From NCBI RefSeq assembly GCF_003217355.1, contig NZ_QJTK01000009.1, positions 62,001 through 126,000 on the forward strand: a stretch of 64,000 nucleotides of DNA, written 5' to 3'. The DNA is from Rhodobacter viridis. GTDB taxonomy: Bacteria > Pseudomonadota > Alphaproteobacteria > Rhodobacterales > Rhodobacteraceae. The position numbers and the translations under genes are program-made. Below the pieces are notes generated by a model. It did not search any database. It saw only the letters and a list, made by a program, of their open reading frames with translations, and was not told the DNA's origin. Shown in pieces: positions 46,264-56,122 of the stretch. Within the stretch, counting starts at the first letter, position 1. Each line of letters starts with the position of its first letter.

Positions 46264-46279
46264 GTTACAGGACTGTAAC
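46264..46279. promoter_or_regulatory. Palindrome upstream of ruvC
   Basis: GTTACAG (46264-46270) and CTGTAAC (46273-46279) are perfect arms two bases apart, 72 bases before ruvC. A dimeric regulator site is plausible; the regulator is unknown. Confidence 0.35.
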
Positions 46280-46351
46280 GCTTTGCGCTTTCCGATGTTC
46301 TGCTTTTGTGCTAAATGCGGAAAAAATGCCACAGGCAAAAAGGGCAGTCAC

Positions 46352-46903
46352 ATGCGGGTGATCGGGATCGATCCGGGGTTACGCAACCTCGGTTGGGGGG
46401 TGATCGAGGTCGACGGGTCCCGTTTGCGCCACATCGCGAATGGAATCATCCACTCGGCCGGCGAGGATCTGGCGAAGCGCCTTGTCGTGCTGCACGCAGG
46501 CCTGACCGAGGTGATCGCGACACATCAGCCCGAGGCGGCGGCGGTCGAGCAGACCTTCGTCAACAAGGACGCGGTGGCGACGCTGAAACTAGGGCAGGCC
46601 CGCGGGATCGCGCTGCTGGTGCCTGCGCAGGCCGGGCTCGAGATCGGGGAATATGCCCCCAATGGGGTGAAAAAGGCGGTCGTCGGCGTCGGCCATGCCG
46701 ATAAGGCGCAGGTGCAGCACATGGTCCGCCACCAGCTGCCCGGAGTCACCTTCGACGGCCCCGATGCCGCCGATGCGCTTGCCGTCGCGATCTGCCACGC
46801 GCATCACCTGCAATCCGCCCGCCGGGCCTCGGCGGCGATGCTGGGCCGCGGCGCGCTCGAAATCACCGCCGGACAGGCCCGGATCCGGAGGGCGGGCGCA
46901 TGA
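46352..46903 (+). CDS. ruvC: Holliday junction endonuclease RuvC
   Basis: Cuts Holliday junctions as a dimer. The 183-residue protein has all four catalytic acids: Asp7 (MRVIGIDPG), Glu66 (AVEQTFVN), Asp138 and Asp141 ([15 protein letters not shown]). The ATG at 46352 starts the family N-terminus; the frame continues far upstream without homology. Its stop overlaps ruvA (ATGA). Confidence 0.96.
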   Translation: MRVIGIDPGLRNLGWGVIEVDGSRLRHIANGIIHSAGEDLAKRLVVLHAGLTEVIATHQPEAAAVEQTFVNKDAVATLKLGQARGIALLVPAQAGLEIGEYAPNGVKKAVVGVGHADKAQVQHMVRHQLPGVTFDGPDAADALAVAICHAHHLQSARRASAAMLGRGALEITAGQARIRRAGA

Positions 46904-47568
46904 TCGGACGCATCGCCGGGGTGATCCTGCACCGCGCCATGGACCATGTGCTGATCGACGTGCGCGGCGTCGGCTATATCGTCCATGTCTCCTCCCGCAC
47001 CGCAGCGAACCTGCCCCCGGTGGGCGAGGCCTGCGCGCTTTACACCGAACTTCTGGTGCGCGAAGACCTGCTGCAGCTCTTCGGCTTCCCGACGCTGATC
47101 GAAAAGGAATGGCACCGGCTGCTCACCTCGGTGCAGGGGATCGGCGCGAAGGCTGCGCTCGCGATCCTCGGCACGCTTGGCCCCGATGGCGTCTCCCGTG
47201 CCCTCGCCCTTGGCGACTGGAACGCGATCAAGGCCGCCCCCGGGGTCGGCCCGAAACTGGCGCAACGCGTGGTGATGGAGCTGAAGGACAAGGCGCCGAC
47301 CGTGATGGCGATGGGCGGCACGCTGACGGTTGACACCGCCCCCTCGGACGAGGTGATCGAGACCGCGCCGAAGCCGGTAAAGCGCCCTGCCCCCGCCGCA
47401 ACTCGGCAAGTGAACTTCACCGCCGAGGCGCTCTCGGCCCTGACGAACCTCGGCTATTCCCCCTCGGACGCCGCCACCGCCGTCGCCAAGGCCAGCGAAA
47501 ACCCCGAGGCCACCGACACGGCAAAACTGATCCGCACCGCCCTGCGCCTCCTCGCCCCAAAGGACTAG
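46900..47568 (+). CDS. ruvA: Holliday junction DNA-binding protein RuvA
   Basis: Tetrameric junction-binding subunit of the RuvAB branch-migration motor. The 222-residue protein has domain I ([20 protein letters not shown]), the two helix-hairpin-helix motifs with [17 protein letters not shown] and [19 protein letters not shown], a Pro/Ala linker, and the flexible domain III that binds RuvB ([19 protein letters not shown]). It overlaps ruvC by four bases. A half copy of the dispersed repeat lies between it and ruvB. Confidence 0.96.
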   Translation: MIGRIAGVILHRAMDHVLIDVRGVGYIVHVSSRTAANLPPVGEACALYTELLVREDLLQLFGFPTLIEKEWHRLLTSVQGIGAKAALAILGTLGPDGVSRALALGDWNAIKAAPGVGPKLAQRVVMELKDKAPTVMAMGGTLTVDTAPSDEVIETAPKPVKRPAPAATRQVNFTAEALSALTNLGYSPSDAATAVAKASENPEATDTAKLIRTALRLLAPKD

Positions 47569-47570
47569 CC

Positions 47571-47599
47571 TTTTCATCTTGCCTCAAATACCTCGGGGG
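47571..47599. repeat. Dispersed inverted-repeat element, right arm only (copy C)
   Basis: TTTTCATCTTGCCTCAAATA followed by CCTCGGGGG matches the right arms of copies A and B. It lies directly after the ruvA stop, within the ruvA-ruvB gap. Confidence 0.55.
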
Positions 47600-47636
47600 T
47601 GTGGGGCAGCGCCCTCACCCTCGTTGAAAGCACCGC

Positions 47637-48683
47637 ATGACCGAACCCGATCCGACCCTCCGCCCAGACCGCCTGCCCGAGGACGCCGACCGCGCGCTGC
47701 GGCCGCAGGTTCTGGACGATTTCGTCGGGCAAGCCGAGGCGCGGGCGAACCTGCGGGTCTTCATCGAAAGCGCGAAGATGCGCGGTCAGGCGATGGATCA
47801 CACGCTGTTTCACGGCCCGCCCGGGCTTGGGAAAACCACGCTCGCGCAGATCATGGCCCGGGAACTGGGCGTGAATTTCAAGATGACCTCCGGCCCGGTT
47901 CTGGCGCGGGCGGGGGATCTGGCGGCAATCCTCACGAACCTCGAAAACCGCGACGTGCTTTTCATCGACGAGATCCACCGGATGAACCCGGCGGTCGAGG
48001 AGGTGCTTTACCCGGCGATGGAGGATTTCGAACTCGATCTGGTGATCGGCGAAGGTCCGGCCGCGCGCACCGTGCGGATCGAATTGCAGCCCTTCACCCT
48101 CGTCGGCGCCACCACACGCCTCGGCCTGCTCACCACGCCGTTGCGCGACCGTTTCGGGATCCCGACGCGGCTGCAATTCTACACCGAGGACGAACTCGAT
48201 CTGATCGTCAGCCGCGGCGCCCGGCTTTTGGGCATTCCCGCCGACCCAGATGGCACCCGCGAGATCGCCAAACGCGCCCGCGGCACGCCGCGCATCGCCG
48301 GGCGCCTTCTGCGCCGGGTCGTCGATTTCGCGCTGGTCGAGGGCGACGGGCGGCTGACCCGCAAGCTGGCCGACAATGCGCTGACCCGGCTCGGCGTCGA
48401 TCATCTGGGGCTCGATGGCGCCGACCGCCGCTACATGATGTTGATGGCCGAACATTACGGCGGCGGGCCGGTGGGGGTGGAAACGCTCTCGGCCGCGCTC
48501 TCGGAAAGCCGCGATGCGCTGGAAGAGGTGATCGAGCCTTACCTCTTGCAACAGGGTCTCATTCAGCGCACGCCGCGCGGGCGGATGCTGGGGCATCGGG
48601 CCTGGCGGCATCTGGGGCTTGAGGCGCCGGTGCAGCCGGTCGCGCAAACTCCGGTCCAGACCGACCTTTTCGACGCGGGCTGA
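47637..48683 (+). CDS. ruvB: Holliday junction branch migration ATPase RuvB
   Basis: Hexameric AAA+ motor driving branch migration. The 348-residue protein has Walker [10 protein letters not shown] near residue 62, Walker [11 protein letters not shown] near 111, the sensor segment [18 protein letters not shown], and a C-terminal winged helix ending in [18 protein letters not shown]. It is 68 bases after ruvA, with the repeat element in between, so the operon ruvC-ruvA-ruvB is likely. Confidence 0.96.
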   Translation: MTEPDPTLRPDRLPEDADRALRPQVLDDFVGQAEARANLRVFIESAKMRGQAMDHTLFHGPPGLGKTTLAQIMARELGVNFKMTSGPVLARAGDLAAILTNLENRDVLFIDEIHRMNPAVEEVLYPAMEDFELDLVIGEGPAARTVRIELQPFTLVGATTRLGLLTTPLRDRFGIPTRLQFYTEDELDLIVSRGARLLGIPADPDGTREIAKRARGTPRIAGRLLRRVVDFALVEGDGRLTRKLADNALTRLGVDHLGLDGADRRYMMLMAEHYGGGPVGVETLSAALSESRDALEEVIEPYLLQQGLIQRTPRGRMLGHRAWRHLGLEAPVQPVAQTPVQTDLFDAG

Positions 48684-48718
48684 CTGGACGCGCCGCCCGA
48701 GCGGTGTATCCTTGGCCC

Positions 48719-49129
48719 ATGTCCACTGCCCTGCCCCCCCGTTTCCCCGTCACCGAGGCCCAGATCGAGGCCGTGGTGGCCGAGTTCTATGCCCGCGTCC
48801 GCGCCCATCCCGAACTGGCGCCGATCTTTGCCGCGCATGTGAAAGACTGGGCGCATCACGAGGCGAAGATCGCCCGGTTCTGGAAAGGCTCGATCCTGCA
48901 CATGCAGGGCTACGAGGGCAGCCCGATGATCTCGCACCGCCGCGCGGGCGATGTGGAGGGCGGGCATTTCCCGCTCTGGCTCGCCACCTTTGACGCGGTG
49001 CTGCACGACACGCTGGACCCGGTGGCGGCGGCGGGCTGGTCCGCCTTGGCGCATCGGATCGGCAAGGGGCTCAGGATGGGGGTCGAGGATGTCGGCCGCC
49101 CGCCGGATGCGGTGCCCAATCTGCGCTGA
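48719..49129 (+). CDS. Group III truncated haemoglobin
   Basis: A 136-residue 2-on-2 globin. The pattern FYARVRAHPELAPIFAAHVKDW, then HEAKIARFWKGSILHMQGYEGSPM (Phe/Trp in the E helix region) and a proximal-His segment HFPLWLATFDAVLHDTLD match trHb-III (Ctb-like) proteins. These bind O2, NO or CO; the physiological role is often unknown. The ATG at 48719 has no strong ribosome site. It follows ruvB by 35 bases and could be co-transcribed. Confidence 0.88.
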   Translation: MSTALPPRFPVTEAQIEAVVAEFYARVRAHPELAPIFAAHVKDWAHHEAKIARFWKGSILHMQGYEGSPMISHRRAGDVEGGHFPLWLATFDAVLHDTLDPVAAAGWSALAHRIGKGLRMGVEDVGRPPDAVPNLR

Positions 49130-49153
49130 GGCGCCCCTGCCCCCGCGGGGAAA

Positions 49154-49177
49154 GGGCGTATTTGCGCCAAGAAGAAA
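49154..49177. repeat. Dispersed inverted-repeat element, left arm only (copy D)
   Basis: GGGCGTATTTGCGCCAAGAA followed by GAAA matches the left arms of copies A and B. It occupies the 56-base gap between two convergent genes, the haemoglobin and ycjF. Confidence 0.55.
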
Positions 49178-49185
49178 CGACAGGC

Positions 49186-50190
49186 TCAGTCTTCGTCCTT
49201 CGATCTGGTGAAGACGCCTTTCAGTGCGCCGCCGGTCAGTTGCGTGACTTTCGGGCGGGCGAGCGCGGTGAAGGGCATCGGGCGGCACACCTCCATCGCC
49301 GCGATGCCGACGCGGGCGGTCAGCGCGCCGTTGATCACGCCCTCGCCGAAGCGGCGCGAGATCTTGGCGGCCAGATGGCCCCCGGTCATCGTCTCGATCA
49401 GGTCATCGCCCGCCGAAACCGCCCCCGTCGCGATCACATGCGTCATCACCGTGCGGGCCAGCCGCAGCGCGCCGAGGCTGCCCGCGCGACCACCGTAAAC
49501 CTCGGCGACGCCGCGGATCATCCGCAGGTTGGCGATCAGCGCCGTCGCCACATCGGCCAGCGCCAGCGGCACCAACGCCGTCACCGTCGCCACCGTGCGC
49601 GAGGCCGCCTCGATTTCGAGACGCGCGGCGGCATCAAGCGGCGCCATCAGTTCGGTTTCCGTGAGCCGCAGCAGGGTCTGGGTGTCGAGCTGCTCGGGTG
49701 CGCGTTCGCGCAGGCGGGCCAGCGACCATTTCATCTCGGGCCGCGCCGAATAGAGCTTCGCCATCCGATCGACCGCCTTGCGTGCGGCGCGCAGATCGTC
49801 GCGGTTCGCCGCGTCGATCACCTCCTGATGCAGCTTGTCGAGCCGACCGAGTTTCGCATAGGCGGTCAGTTCGCGCAGACCGACCAGCACGCAGGCGATC
49901 AGGAACAGGATCAGAAGGCCCGTCGCCACCCAGCCGAGGATCGGATTGGCAGCAAAGAGCCCGGTGACGAAATTCCAAAGGGCGACGGTGACAAGGAAGC
50001 TGACCAGCGCTCCTGTCGCCTGCCAGAAGAACCGCGTCAGCCGCGAGCGCGGCCGGGCGGCCAGTTTCGCCGCAATCTGCATGGCGCGGCCTTGCGGGGC
50101 CGCGTCGAAGGCGGGGGCGTCGATCACCGGCGGCGCCTCGGCGGGCGAGGCGGGCGGGGCGTCCAGTTCCAGAATGACAGGTCGTTTCAC
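49186..50190 (-). CDS. ycjF: UPF0283 (YcjF) family membrane protein
   Basis: A 334-residue inner-membrane protein with two close helices (about 58-78 and 84-104) and a DUF697-type C-terminal region (TALVPLALADVATALIANLRMIRGVAEVYGG). YcjF always accompanies the GTPase-like YcjX; here its start overlaps the ycjX stop (ATGA). The pair is stress-induced in enterobacteria (phage-shock regulon), but its biochemical role is not settled. Confidence 0.9.
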   Translation of the reverse strand: MKRPVILELDAPPASPAEAPPVIDAPAFDAAPQGRAMQIAAKLAARPRSRLTRFFWQATGALVSFLVTVALWNFVTGLFAANPILGWVATGLLILFLIACVLVGLRELTAYAKLGRLDKLHQEVIDAANRDDLRAARKAVDRMAKLYSARPEMKWSLARLRERAPEQLDTQTLLRLTETELMAPLDAAARLEIEAASRTVATVTALVPLALADVATALIANLRMIRGVAEVYGGRAGSLGALRLARTVMTHVIATGAVSAGDDLIETMTGGHLAAKISRRFGEGVINGALTARVGIAAMEVCRPMPFTALARPKVTQLTGGALKGVFTRSKDED

Positions 50191-51590
50191 AGCTTGTCCC
50201 CGATCAGGAATTCGGCGGCGCGGTCGATGCGGATATGCGGCGGGCCCTCACCCGGACGCAAAACGCCCGGCGCAGGCGCAAAGTTCATCAGGCCGAAATC
50301 GGCATCGAGCCACTCCTCGGCACCGTCGCGGGCCGGGGTGAGCAGCTCGGCCGGGTCGGTCGGCAATTCGCCCGGGTAAAGCGCGACCGAGCGACCATCG
50401 GCCAGACGCCCCCGCACTGCGGGCAGGTCTTCACCGGAATGCGGGATGATATCCTCGGTCGTGGTGCGCAGCGAGGCCAGCGACATCGCCTCGGTCTCGG
50501 CACCCGCGAAACTGGCGCGGTCCTTGGCTTCGCGCAGAAGCGCCTCGGTGATCGCGGTCAGTTTCGCGTGCTGGATGTGATGCAGATGGTCGGCCTTGGT
50601 CGCGGCAAACAGGATCCGCTCGACCCGTTTCGCGCCCAGAAGCGTCAGCAGGAACCCGGGCACGCCGGGGCGGAAGGCCGAGAGGATCGCCGCCATCGAC
50701 TGGCGCAGATCCTCCAGGGCGGCAGGCCCGGCGTGAATGGCGCCCAGCACATCGACCAGCACCACCTGCCGGTCGATGCGGGCAAAGTGATCGCGGAAGA
50801 AGGGCTTCACCACCTCGCGCTTGTAGGCGTCGAACCGGCGTTCCATCTCGCGCCCGAGCGAGTCGCGCGGATAGGTCGCGGGCGGGATCGGCGCGAAGGT
50901 CAAGACCGGCGAGCCCGCCATTTCCCCCGGCAACAGGAACCGCCCGGGCGAGCAATCGGAAAAGCCCGCCTCGCGCGAGGCGATCAGATGCGCGGTGAAG
51001 GAGTCCGACAGTGCCTTCGCCTCGGTTTCCGAAAACCGGGCGTAAAGGTCGATCTCGTCGAGCTTTTGCAGGAAGTCGTCCGAGCCGGGGCGGCCGGGCA
51101 GACGGTCAAGAACCCCCGCCGACCATTCCTCGAAGGTCTTTTCGATCAGGCCAAGGTCCAGAAGCCATTCGCCCGGATAGTCGACGATATCGAGATGCAC
51201 GGTGCGCGGCTTGTAAAGCGCGCCCAGCATCCCCGAGGGTTGCAGCCGGAAGCTGAGCCGCAGTTCCGAGACCGCCCGCGTGCCCTCGGGCCAGGAGGGC
51301 GTGGGGCCGGTCATGCTGGCGAGATGGCTTTCATAGTCGAACCGCGGCACGGTGTCGTCGGGCTGCGGCTTGAGGTAAGCGGCGCGGATGCGGCCTGCCC
51401 CGGTCAGCGCGGGCATCCGGCCGCGGTCGAGCAGGTTTGCCACCAGCGAGGTGATGAAGACGGTCTTGCCCGCGCGCGAGAGCCCGGTGACCCCAAGCCG
51501 GATCACCGGCTCGAACAGGGCTTCTGAAACCGAGGAGCTGAGCCCCTCGATGCTGCGGCCGATGTCCTCGGCAAGGTCGGTGATGCCCAC
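50187..51590 (-). CDS. ycjX: YcjX-family P-loop protein (DUF463)
   Basis: A 467-residue GTPase-like protein. The P-loop [21 protein letters not shown] lies about residues 30-50; [14 protein letters not shown] matches a switch-II DxxG-type motif, and AATKADH may be the base-binding motif. I use the GTG at 51590 (family start [16 protein letters not shown]) with AAAGG upstream; an ATG at 51611 is the other candidate. It is coupled to ycjF and divergent from truA. Confidence 0.88.
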   Translation of the reverse strand: MGITDLAEDIGRSIEGLSSSVSEALFEPVIRLGVTGLSRAGKTVFITSLVANLLDRGRMPALTGAGRIRAAYLKPQPDDTVPRFDYESHLASMTGPTPSWPEGTRAVSELRLSFRLQPSGMLGALYKPRTVHLDIVDYPGEWLLDLGLIEKTFEEWSAGVLDRLPGRPGSDDFLQKLDEIDLYARFSETEAKALSDSFTAHLIASREAGFSDCSPGRFLLPGEMAGSPVLTFAPIPPATYPRDSLGREMERRFDAYKREVVKPFFRDHFARIDRQVVLVDVLGAIHAGPAALEDLRQSMAAILSAFRPGVPGFLLTLLGAKRVERILFAATKADHLHHIQHAKLTAITEALLREAKDRASFAGAETEAMSLASLRTTTEDIIPHSGEDLPAVRGRLADGRSVALYPGELPTDPAELLTPARDGAEEWLDADFGLMNFAPAPGVLRPGEGPPHIRIDRAAEFLIGDKL

Positions 51591-51717
51591 TGCGCTGCCT
51601 TTCCCGGTCATTCTGATTGAGGCGAAGATAGGCATTGCCCCAACCGATTCACAGAGGGGAAAGCAGCGCACCCCCGGGGCCATTGCGCAAAACCCGCGGC
51701 CGCGCTATCGCCGGGAC

Positions 51718-52485
51718 ATGCCCAGATTTGCCTTCAGGATCGAATATGACGGCGGCCCCTTTGCCGGATGGCAAAGGCAGGCTGTGCTTCCCTCGGTGCA
51801 AGGCGCGGTGGAGGCGGCTCTGGACCGGCTCGAACCCGGCGAACATACGATTGCCGCCGCCGGGCGGACCGATGCCGGGGTGCATGCGACCGCGCAGGTG
51901 GCCCATGCCGATCTGACGAAAGACTGGAACCCGTTCCGGCTCTCCGAGGCGCTGAACCACCATCTGCGGCCCGAACCGGTGGCGATCGTCGCCTGTGCGC
52001 GGGTGAGCGACGACTTCCACGCCAGGTTTTCCGCGATCGAGCGGCGCTATCTGTTTCGCCTGATCACACGCCGCGCGCCGATGGTGCATGAGCGCGGCAA
52101 GGTCTGGCATGTGCAAAACCCGCTCGATGTCGCGGCGATGCGCGACGCCGCAGCGCATCTGATCGGCCTGCATGATTTCACCACCTTCCGTGCCACGATG
52201 TGTCAGGCGAAATCACCGGTGAAGACGCTTGATGAAATCCGCATCGAGGAAATCGCCCTGCCGAACGGGCGCGAAATCCGCTTTCATCTGCGCGCGCGCA
52301 GTTTCCTGCACAATCAGGTGCGCTCGATCGTTGGCACTTTGGAGAGGGTGGGCGCAGGCAGCTGGACACCCGAGGATGTGCGCCAAGCGCTTGCCGCACG
52401 TGACCGCGCGGCTTGCGGGCCGGTCTGCCCGCCGCAGGGGCTTTACCTGTGCGGCGTCGGCTATCCGGACGATCCCTTCGTCTGA
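51718..52485 (+). CDS. truA: tRNA pseudouridine(38-40) synthase
   Basis: Makes pseudouridine at positions 38-40 of many tRNAs. The 255-residue protein has the catalytic Asp in [15 protein letters not shown] (near residue 51), and [19 protein letters not shown] is the family N-terminus. The ATG at 51718 was chosen for this; the frame extends upstream without homology. It converges on the polysaccharide dehydratase gene with one base between. Confidence 0.95.
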   Translation: MPRFAFRIEYDGGPFAGWQRQAVLPSVQGAVEAALDRLEPGEHTIAAAGRTDAGVHATAQVAHADLTKDWNPFRLSEALNHHLRPEPVAIVACARVSDDFHARFSAIERRYLFRLITRRAPMVHERGKVWHVQNPLDVAAMRDAAAHLIGLHDFTTFRATMCQAKSPVKTLDEIRIEEIALPNGREIRFHLRARSFLHNQVRSIVGTLERVGAGSWTPEDVRQALAARDRAACGPVCPPQGLYLCGVGYPDDPFV

Positions 52486-52486
52486 A

Positions 52487-54421
52487 TTATTCCGCGGGCA
52501 GTTCCGTGGCACGCCCGGCGCGCTGCGCCTGCACGACCTGACATTGCAGCGCCTCCGACGGCAGGCTTTGCGGCGCGTATTCCGGCACGGCCCGGGCCAC
52601 CACCGCGATCACATCGGCATCCGTCCCGCGCTCGATCGCCTCGCGCAGGTCGCGCAGCGCCGCCGCCGTGGCGAGCTCTGACAGATGATCCTCGCGCACC
52701 GAGATGATCTTCGGATGCGCCGTGGTCTGGGCGCCCTTGCGCACCATCAGCTCTTCATGCAGCTTTTCGCCCGGACGCAGGCCCGTGGTGACGATCTCGA
52801 TGTCGCCATCGGGGTTGTGCACATCGCGCACGGTGAACCCCGAGCTTTCGATCAGCCGCCGCGCCAGCTCGATGATCTTCACCGGCTTGCCCATGTCGAG
52901 TACGAAGACCTCGCCCCCCTCGGCAAAGGACCCGGCAAGCAGCACGAGCCGCGAGGCTTCCTGAATCGTCATGAAATAGCGCGTCACCCGCTTGTCGGTC
53001 AGCGTGACCGGACCGCCGCGAGCGATCTGTTCCTGAAACAGCGGCACGACGGAGCCGGACGAGCCAAGCACGTTGCCAAACCGCACGATCGAGAACAGGG
53101 TATGGCCCGGACGCGCCGCCAGATCCTGAATGATCAGCTCGGCCAGCCGTTTCGAGGCGCCCATCAGGTTGCCCGGCCGCACCGCCTTGTCGGTCGACAC
53201 CAGCACGAAGCGCTTGACCTGCGCCTCGCGCGCGGCCCGCGCCAGAACCGCGGTGCCAAGCACGTTGTTCGCCATGCCCGCCCGGGCATTGACCTCGACC
53301 AGCGGCACATGCTTGTAGGCGGCGGCATGCAGCACGATCTCGATGCCATGTTGCTCGAGCACCTGCATGACCTGCACGCGATCCGCGACCGAGCCGAGCA
53401 CCGGGACGATTTCGACGCCGGTGGATTCCGCCAGCACCCGCATCTCGGCTTCGGCATTGTAAAGCGCGAGTTCGGACAGCTCGTAGAGCACCAGCTTCCT
53501 CGGACGGCAGGCAACGACCTGACGGCAAAGCTCGAGCCCGATCGAGCCCCCGGCCCCCGAAATCAGCACTTTGGCATCACGATAGGCGTTGCGCCCCGCG
53601 GTCAATTCGTGGCTGAGCGGATCGCGGCACAAAAGCGCGGCGGTGCCGACCGGGCGCAGCAGGTCGAGCAACTCCTTGCCGCCGTGGATCTGGGTGAAGG
53701 CGGGCAGGCTGTGCACCTGCAGCCCCAGATTTTCGAGCCGCTTTGACAGGAAGGTCTGCTTGTCGGTCGAGACCGAAGGCATCGCGAGGATCACCCGATT
53801 GATCTTGTATTGCTCGATCACCCGGGCGGCATGCACACCGGAATGGATCGGCACGCCGTTCATCGTCATGCCGGCGAGCGTCGCGTTGTCGTCCAGAAAC
53901 GCGCAGACGACGAAATCGTCGCTGTCGCGCAGCTCGCGCGCCAGCGCCATGCCGGTGCGACCCGCGCCGTAGATCGCCACGCGCGAGAGCGTGCGCGCGT
54001 TGCGATAGATCGCGATCAGAAGCTGCGTCAGCCCCACGCGGGTGAAGAAGAAGGCGGTGAAATAGAGCAGCCCGAACACCACATGTTGGCCGGAAGCTTG
54101 ATCCACCGCAGCAAATCTGGATTGCAGTGCCGAGGTCAGCGTGAGCGCTGCCGCCAGCACGGCCGAGCGCGTCACCGCCTCGCCCTGATAGTCGCGCAGC
54201 TTGATCTGCGACAGGCCCAGCAGGTGACTGAGCACCCCGGCCTCGACCAGAAGCAACGGCAGTTCCAGCACATGCGACAGGATCAGCGACAGTGTCGCGC
54301 TGCCTTCGCTCAACAAAAGCAGCGCGAGACAAAAGCTCAGCGGAACCAAAAGAAGATCGACCGCGATGAGGATCGAGGACTTTTGCCTCCGGCTGAGCGA
54401 GATGATCGATTTCAAGAGCAC
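52487..54421 (-). CDS. Membrane NDP-sugar 4,6-dehydratase/epimerase, WbpM/CapD type
   Basis: A ~644-residue protein with four N-terminal membrane helices, a CoA-binding-like Rossmann region (VAIYGAGRTGMALARELRD, about 152-170), and a cytoplasmic SDR domain with SGAGGSIGLELCRQ (about 286). The catalytic segment STDKAVRPGNLMGASKRLAE has Met where short-chain enzymes have Tyr, the SMK triad of WbpM-type 4,6-dehydratases. It makes a UDP-4-keto-6-deoxy-GlcNAc-type precursor for surface polysaccharide. The start is uncertain: GTG at 54421 (used), TTG at 54415 or 54442. It has its own promoter. Confidence 0.85.
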   Translation of the reverse strand: MLLKSIISLSRRQKSSILIAVDLLLVPLSFCLALLLLSEGSATLSLILSHVLELPLLLVEAGVLSHLLGLSQIKLRDYQGEAVTRSAVLAAALTLTSALQSRFAAVDQASGQHVVFGLLYFTAFFFTRVGLTQLLIAIYRNARTLSRVAIYGAGRTGMALARELRDSDDFVVCAFLDDNATLAGMTMNGVPIHSGVHAARVIEQYKINRVILAMPSVSTDKQTFLSKRLENLGLQVHSLPAFTQIHGGKELLDLLRPVGTAALLCRDPLSHELTAGRNAYRDAKVLISGAGGSIGLELCRQVVACRPRKLVLYELSELALYNAEAEMRVLAESTGVEIVPVLGSVADRVQVMQVLEQHGIEIVLHAAAYKHVPLVEVNARAGMANNVLGTAVLARAAREAQVKRFVLVSTDKAVRPGNLMGASKRLAELIIQDLAARPGHTLFSIVRFGNVLGSSGSVVPLFQEQIARGGPVTLTDKRVTRYFMTIQEASRLVLLAGSFAEGGEVFVLDMGKPVKIIELARRLIESSGFTVRDVHNPDGDIEIVTTGLRPGEKLHEELMVRKGAQTTAHPKIISVREDHLSELATAAALRDLREAIERGTDADVIAVVARAVPEYAPQSLPSEALQCQVVQAQRAGRATELPAE

Positions 54422-54455
54422 GCGCGCGCCCCGCTCCCACAATTAATGCGTGTGC

Positions 54456-54483
54456 AGAATACCGACGGACCGGTTCGGGTCAA
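54456..54483 (-). promoter_or_regulatory. Predicted promoter of the WbpM/CapD-type gene
   Basis: On the minus strand TTGACC (54483-54478) and TATTCT (54461-54456) are 16 bases apart, a good sigma-70 fit. The implied start lies about 28 bases before the GTG at 54421. Confidence 0.55.
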
Positions 54484-54551
54484 CGGCGTGCTGACCAAAA
54501 CCACGCCTATTGCCCGGAACCATTGCAAAAAGGCCGCGCTATCGGCGGCAA

Positions 54552-55157
54552 TCAGCTTATCATTCGTGCGATGGTGCGACCGATCAGCCGCAAATCGAAG
54601 CAGACCGACGCGTGGCGCGCATAGATCAGATCGAGCCGCGCCTTCGCCGGGATGCACAGGCGGCAGTAGATGCGGTCGGTTTCCGCCGCGCTGCGCGAGC
54701 GGGCCAGCAACCACTCCTCGTGACGGTGGTAGTGGATCGAGGCAAGGCCGGTCACCCCGGGACGAGACTTCAGAACCTCGGCATAGACCTCGGGGAAACG
54801 CTCGACATATTCGCGCAGCGGCGGCCGCGGCCCGACGAAGCTGATGTCGCCACGCAGGATGTTCCAGAGTTGCGGCAGCTCATCAAGGCGGACGCGGCGC
54901 AACACCCGGCCGACCGGCGTGATCCGCGCCGCCTTGTCGGCGCCCGAAACCCCTGCATCGGTCGCCACGACGGTCATGGTGCGAAATTTCCACAGCCGGA
55001 AGGCCTGCGTGGGGGTCTTCATCCGCTCGGCGGCATAGAAGAACGGGCGCCCCTGTGTCAGGGCGAGCGCAAGCAGCACGACCGCCCCGATTGCTGCGAT
55101 CACCGGCAGGATCAAAAGCGCGAAACAGATGTCGAAAAGTCGCTTCGTCCAGCTCAT
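54552..55157 (-). CDS. Undecaprenyl-phosphate sugar phosphotransferase
   Basis: A 201-residue PglC/WcaJ-core initiating transferase that moves a sugar phosphate from a nucleotide sugar to undecaprenyl phosphate. It has one N-terminal membrane helix (SWTKRLFDICFALLILPVIA), LWKFRTM, DELPQLWNILRGDISFVGPR (first 20 of the motif), and RPGVTGLASIHY. All are family signatures. Its ATG overlaps the stop of the upstream epimerase gene. Confidence 0.92.
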   Translation of the reverse strand: MSWTKRLFDICFALLILPVIAAIGAVVLLALALTQGRPFFYAAERMKTPTQAFRLWKFRTMTVVATDAGVSGADKAARITPVGRVLRRVRLDELPQLWNILRGDISFVGPRPPLREYVERFPEVYAEVLKSRPGVTGLASIHYHRHEEWLLARSRSAAETDRIYCRLCIPAKARLDLIYARHASVCFDLRLIGRTIARMIS

Positions 55158-56038
55158 GCCCGTCCCTCCTCGAAGCGCAGATCGGCGAGGATGGCCGCGG
55201 CCGTCACAGGCAGATCGGGCACAAGACCGAGCGCAAGCGCCCGCGTCACCGAAAGTTCGACCGTTGCGATCGCCTCGGGCGGCGCCGGGTCAGACTGCCA
55301 GCCTTCGCCCGCGGCCCGCAAGAGCGCGTCCATTCCGACGACCCCCGGCAGCGCCAGATTGATCACCCCGGGCAGCGTCGCGCCACCAAGCGACAAGCGA
55401 ACAAGCCGCGCCAGCGCCCGCGCCAGCGCCTGCGGCCCGATATAGCTGCGCCGCGGCGCAAATCCGTCCGGAAAGACATGCAGCCTGCGCCCGCCTTGCG
55501 GGGCCGGTTGCCCCAAAAGCGCATCCGCCCCCGCGACATTGCCGATACGCAAGACCACCGCCCCCGGGCGTCCGGCCGCCACGGCCTCCATCGCGACCTT
55601 GGCGCGGCCATAGTCCGACACCGGTGCCGGGGCGTCTTCCTCGCGGCAGAGCGGCACCATCGGCACCCCATAGACCGCCGCCGACGAGGCCAGGAACACC
55701 GGCCGCCCCGCAGCCTGATCGAGCACGAGCGCGGCAAGGCTGCGATGCACCGACAGCACCTCGGCCGTGCCCCGCGTCGGACCGGCGAGCATCAGCACCG
55801 CATCGGCGGCCGCCATCGCCTGCGACAGCGCCTCGGGCGCGGCCAGCGGGTCGAAGACCGTCGTCGGCCCGCCGAAGGCCGCGAAGTCTGCGGGCCTGCG
55901 CGCCTGCCACACGAGGCGCGGCGCCGCGGTGCCCGACAGGCTCCAGGCGTGGCGCAAAAGCCCGCCCAGCCGCCCGGATCCGCCCAGAACGAGCAGGCGC
56001 GGAAAGTCCAGCTTGAGGTTTGACGTGAATGAACGCAT
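55154..56038 (-). CDS. NAD-dependent sugar epimerase/dehydratase, short-chain type
   Basis: A 294-residue Rossmann SDR protein. FPRLLVLGGSGRLGGLLRHA carries the Gly-rich NAD motif; SSAAVYG and the YxxxK pair in SDYGRAKVAME fit extended SDR enzymes. The substrate is unknown. The ATG at 56038 lacks a strong ribosome site; a TTG at 56080 is an alternative. It overlaps the sugar transferase gene (ATGA) and is divergent from the export lipoprotein gene, 84 bases away. Confidence 0.82.
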   Translation of the reverse strand: MRSFTSNLKLDFPRLLVLGGSGRLGGLLRHAWSLSGTAAPRLVWQARRPADFAAFGGPTTVFDPLAAPEALSQAMAAADAVLMLAGPTRGTAEVLSVHRSLAALVLDQAAGRPVFLASSAAVYGVPMVPLCREEDAPAPVSDYGRAKVAMEAVAAGRPGAVVLRIGNVAGADALLGQPAPQGGRRLHVFPDGFAPRRSYIGPQALARALARLVRLSLGGATLPGVINLALPGVVGMDALLRAAGEGWQSDPAPPEAIATVELSVTRALALGLVPDLPVTAAAILADLRFEEGRA

Positions 56039-56122
56039 AGACTTGACTGCCGAAAAACGGGTGACTCGTTGGTGGGACAAGCCTTAACACCCGCGGCGAG
56101 ACGCTGGAACGGGGGAACGTGA

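Noticed and set aside
46072-46338. 88-codon minus-strand frame in the ruvC upstream gap
   Set aside because: No ribosome site, no homology recognised, and it covers the orphan terminator and the direct repeats, which explain the MPKP repeats in its translation.
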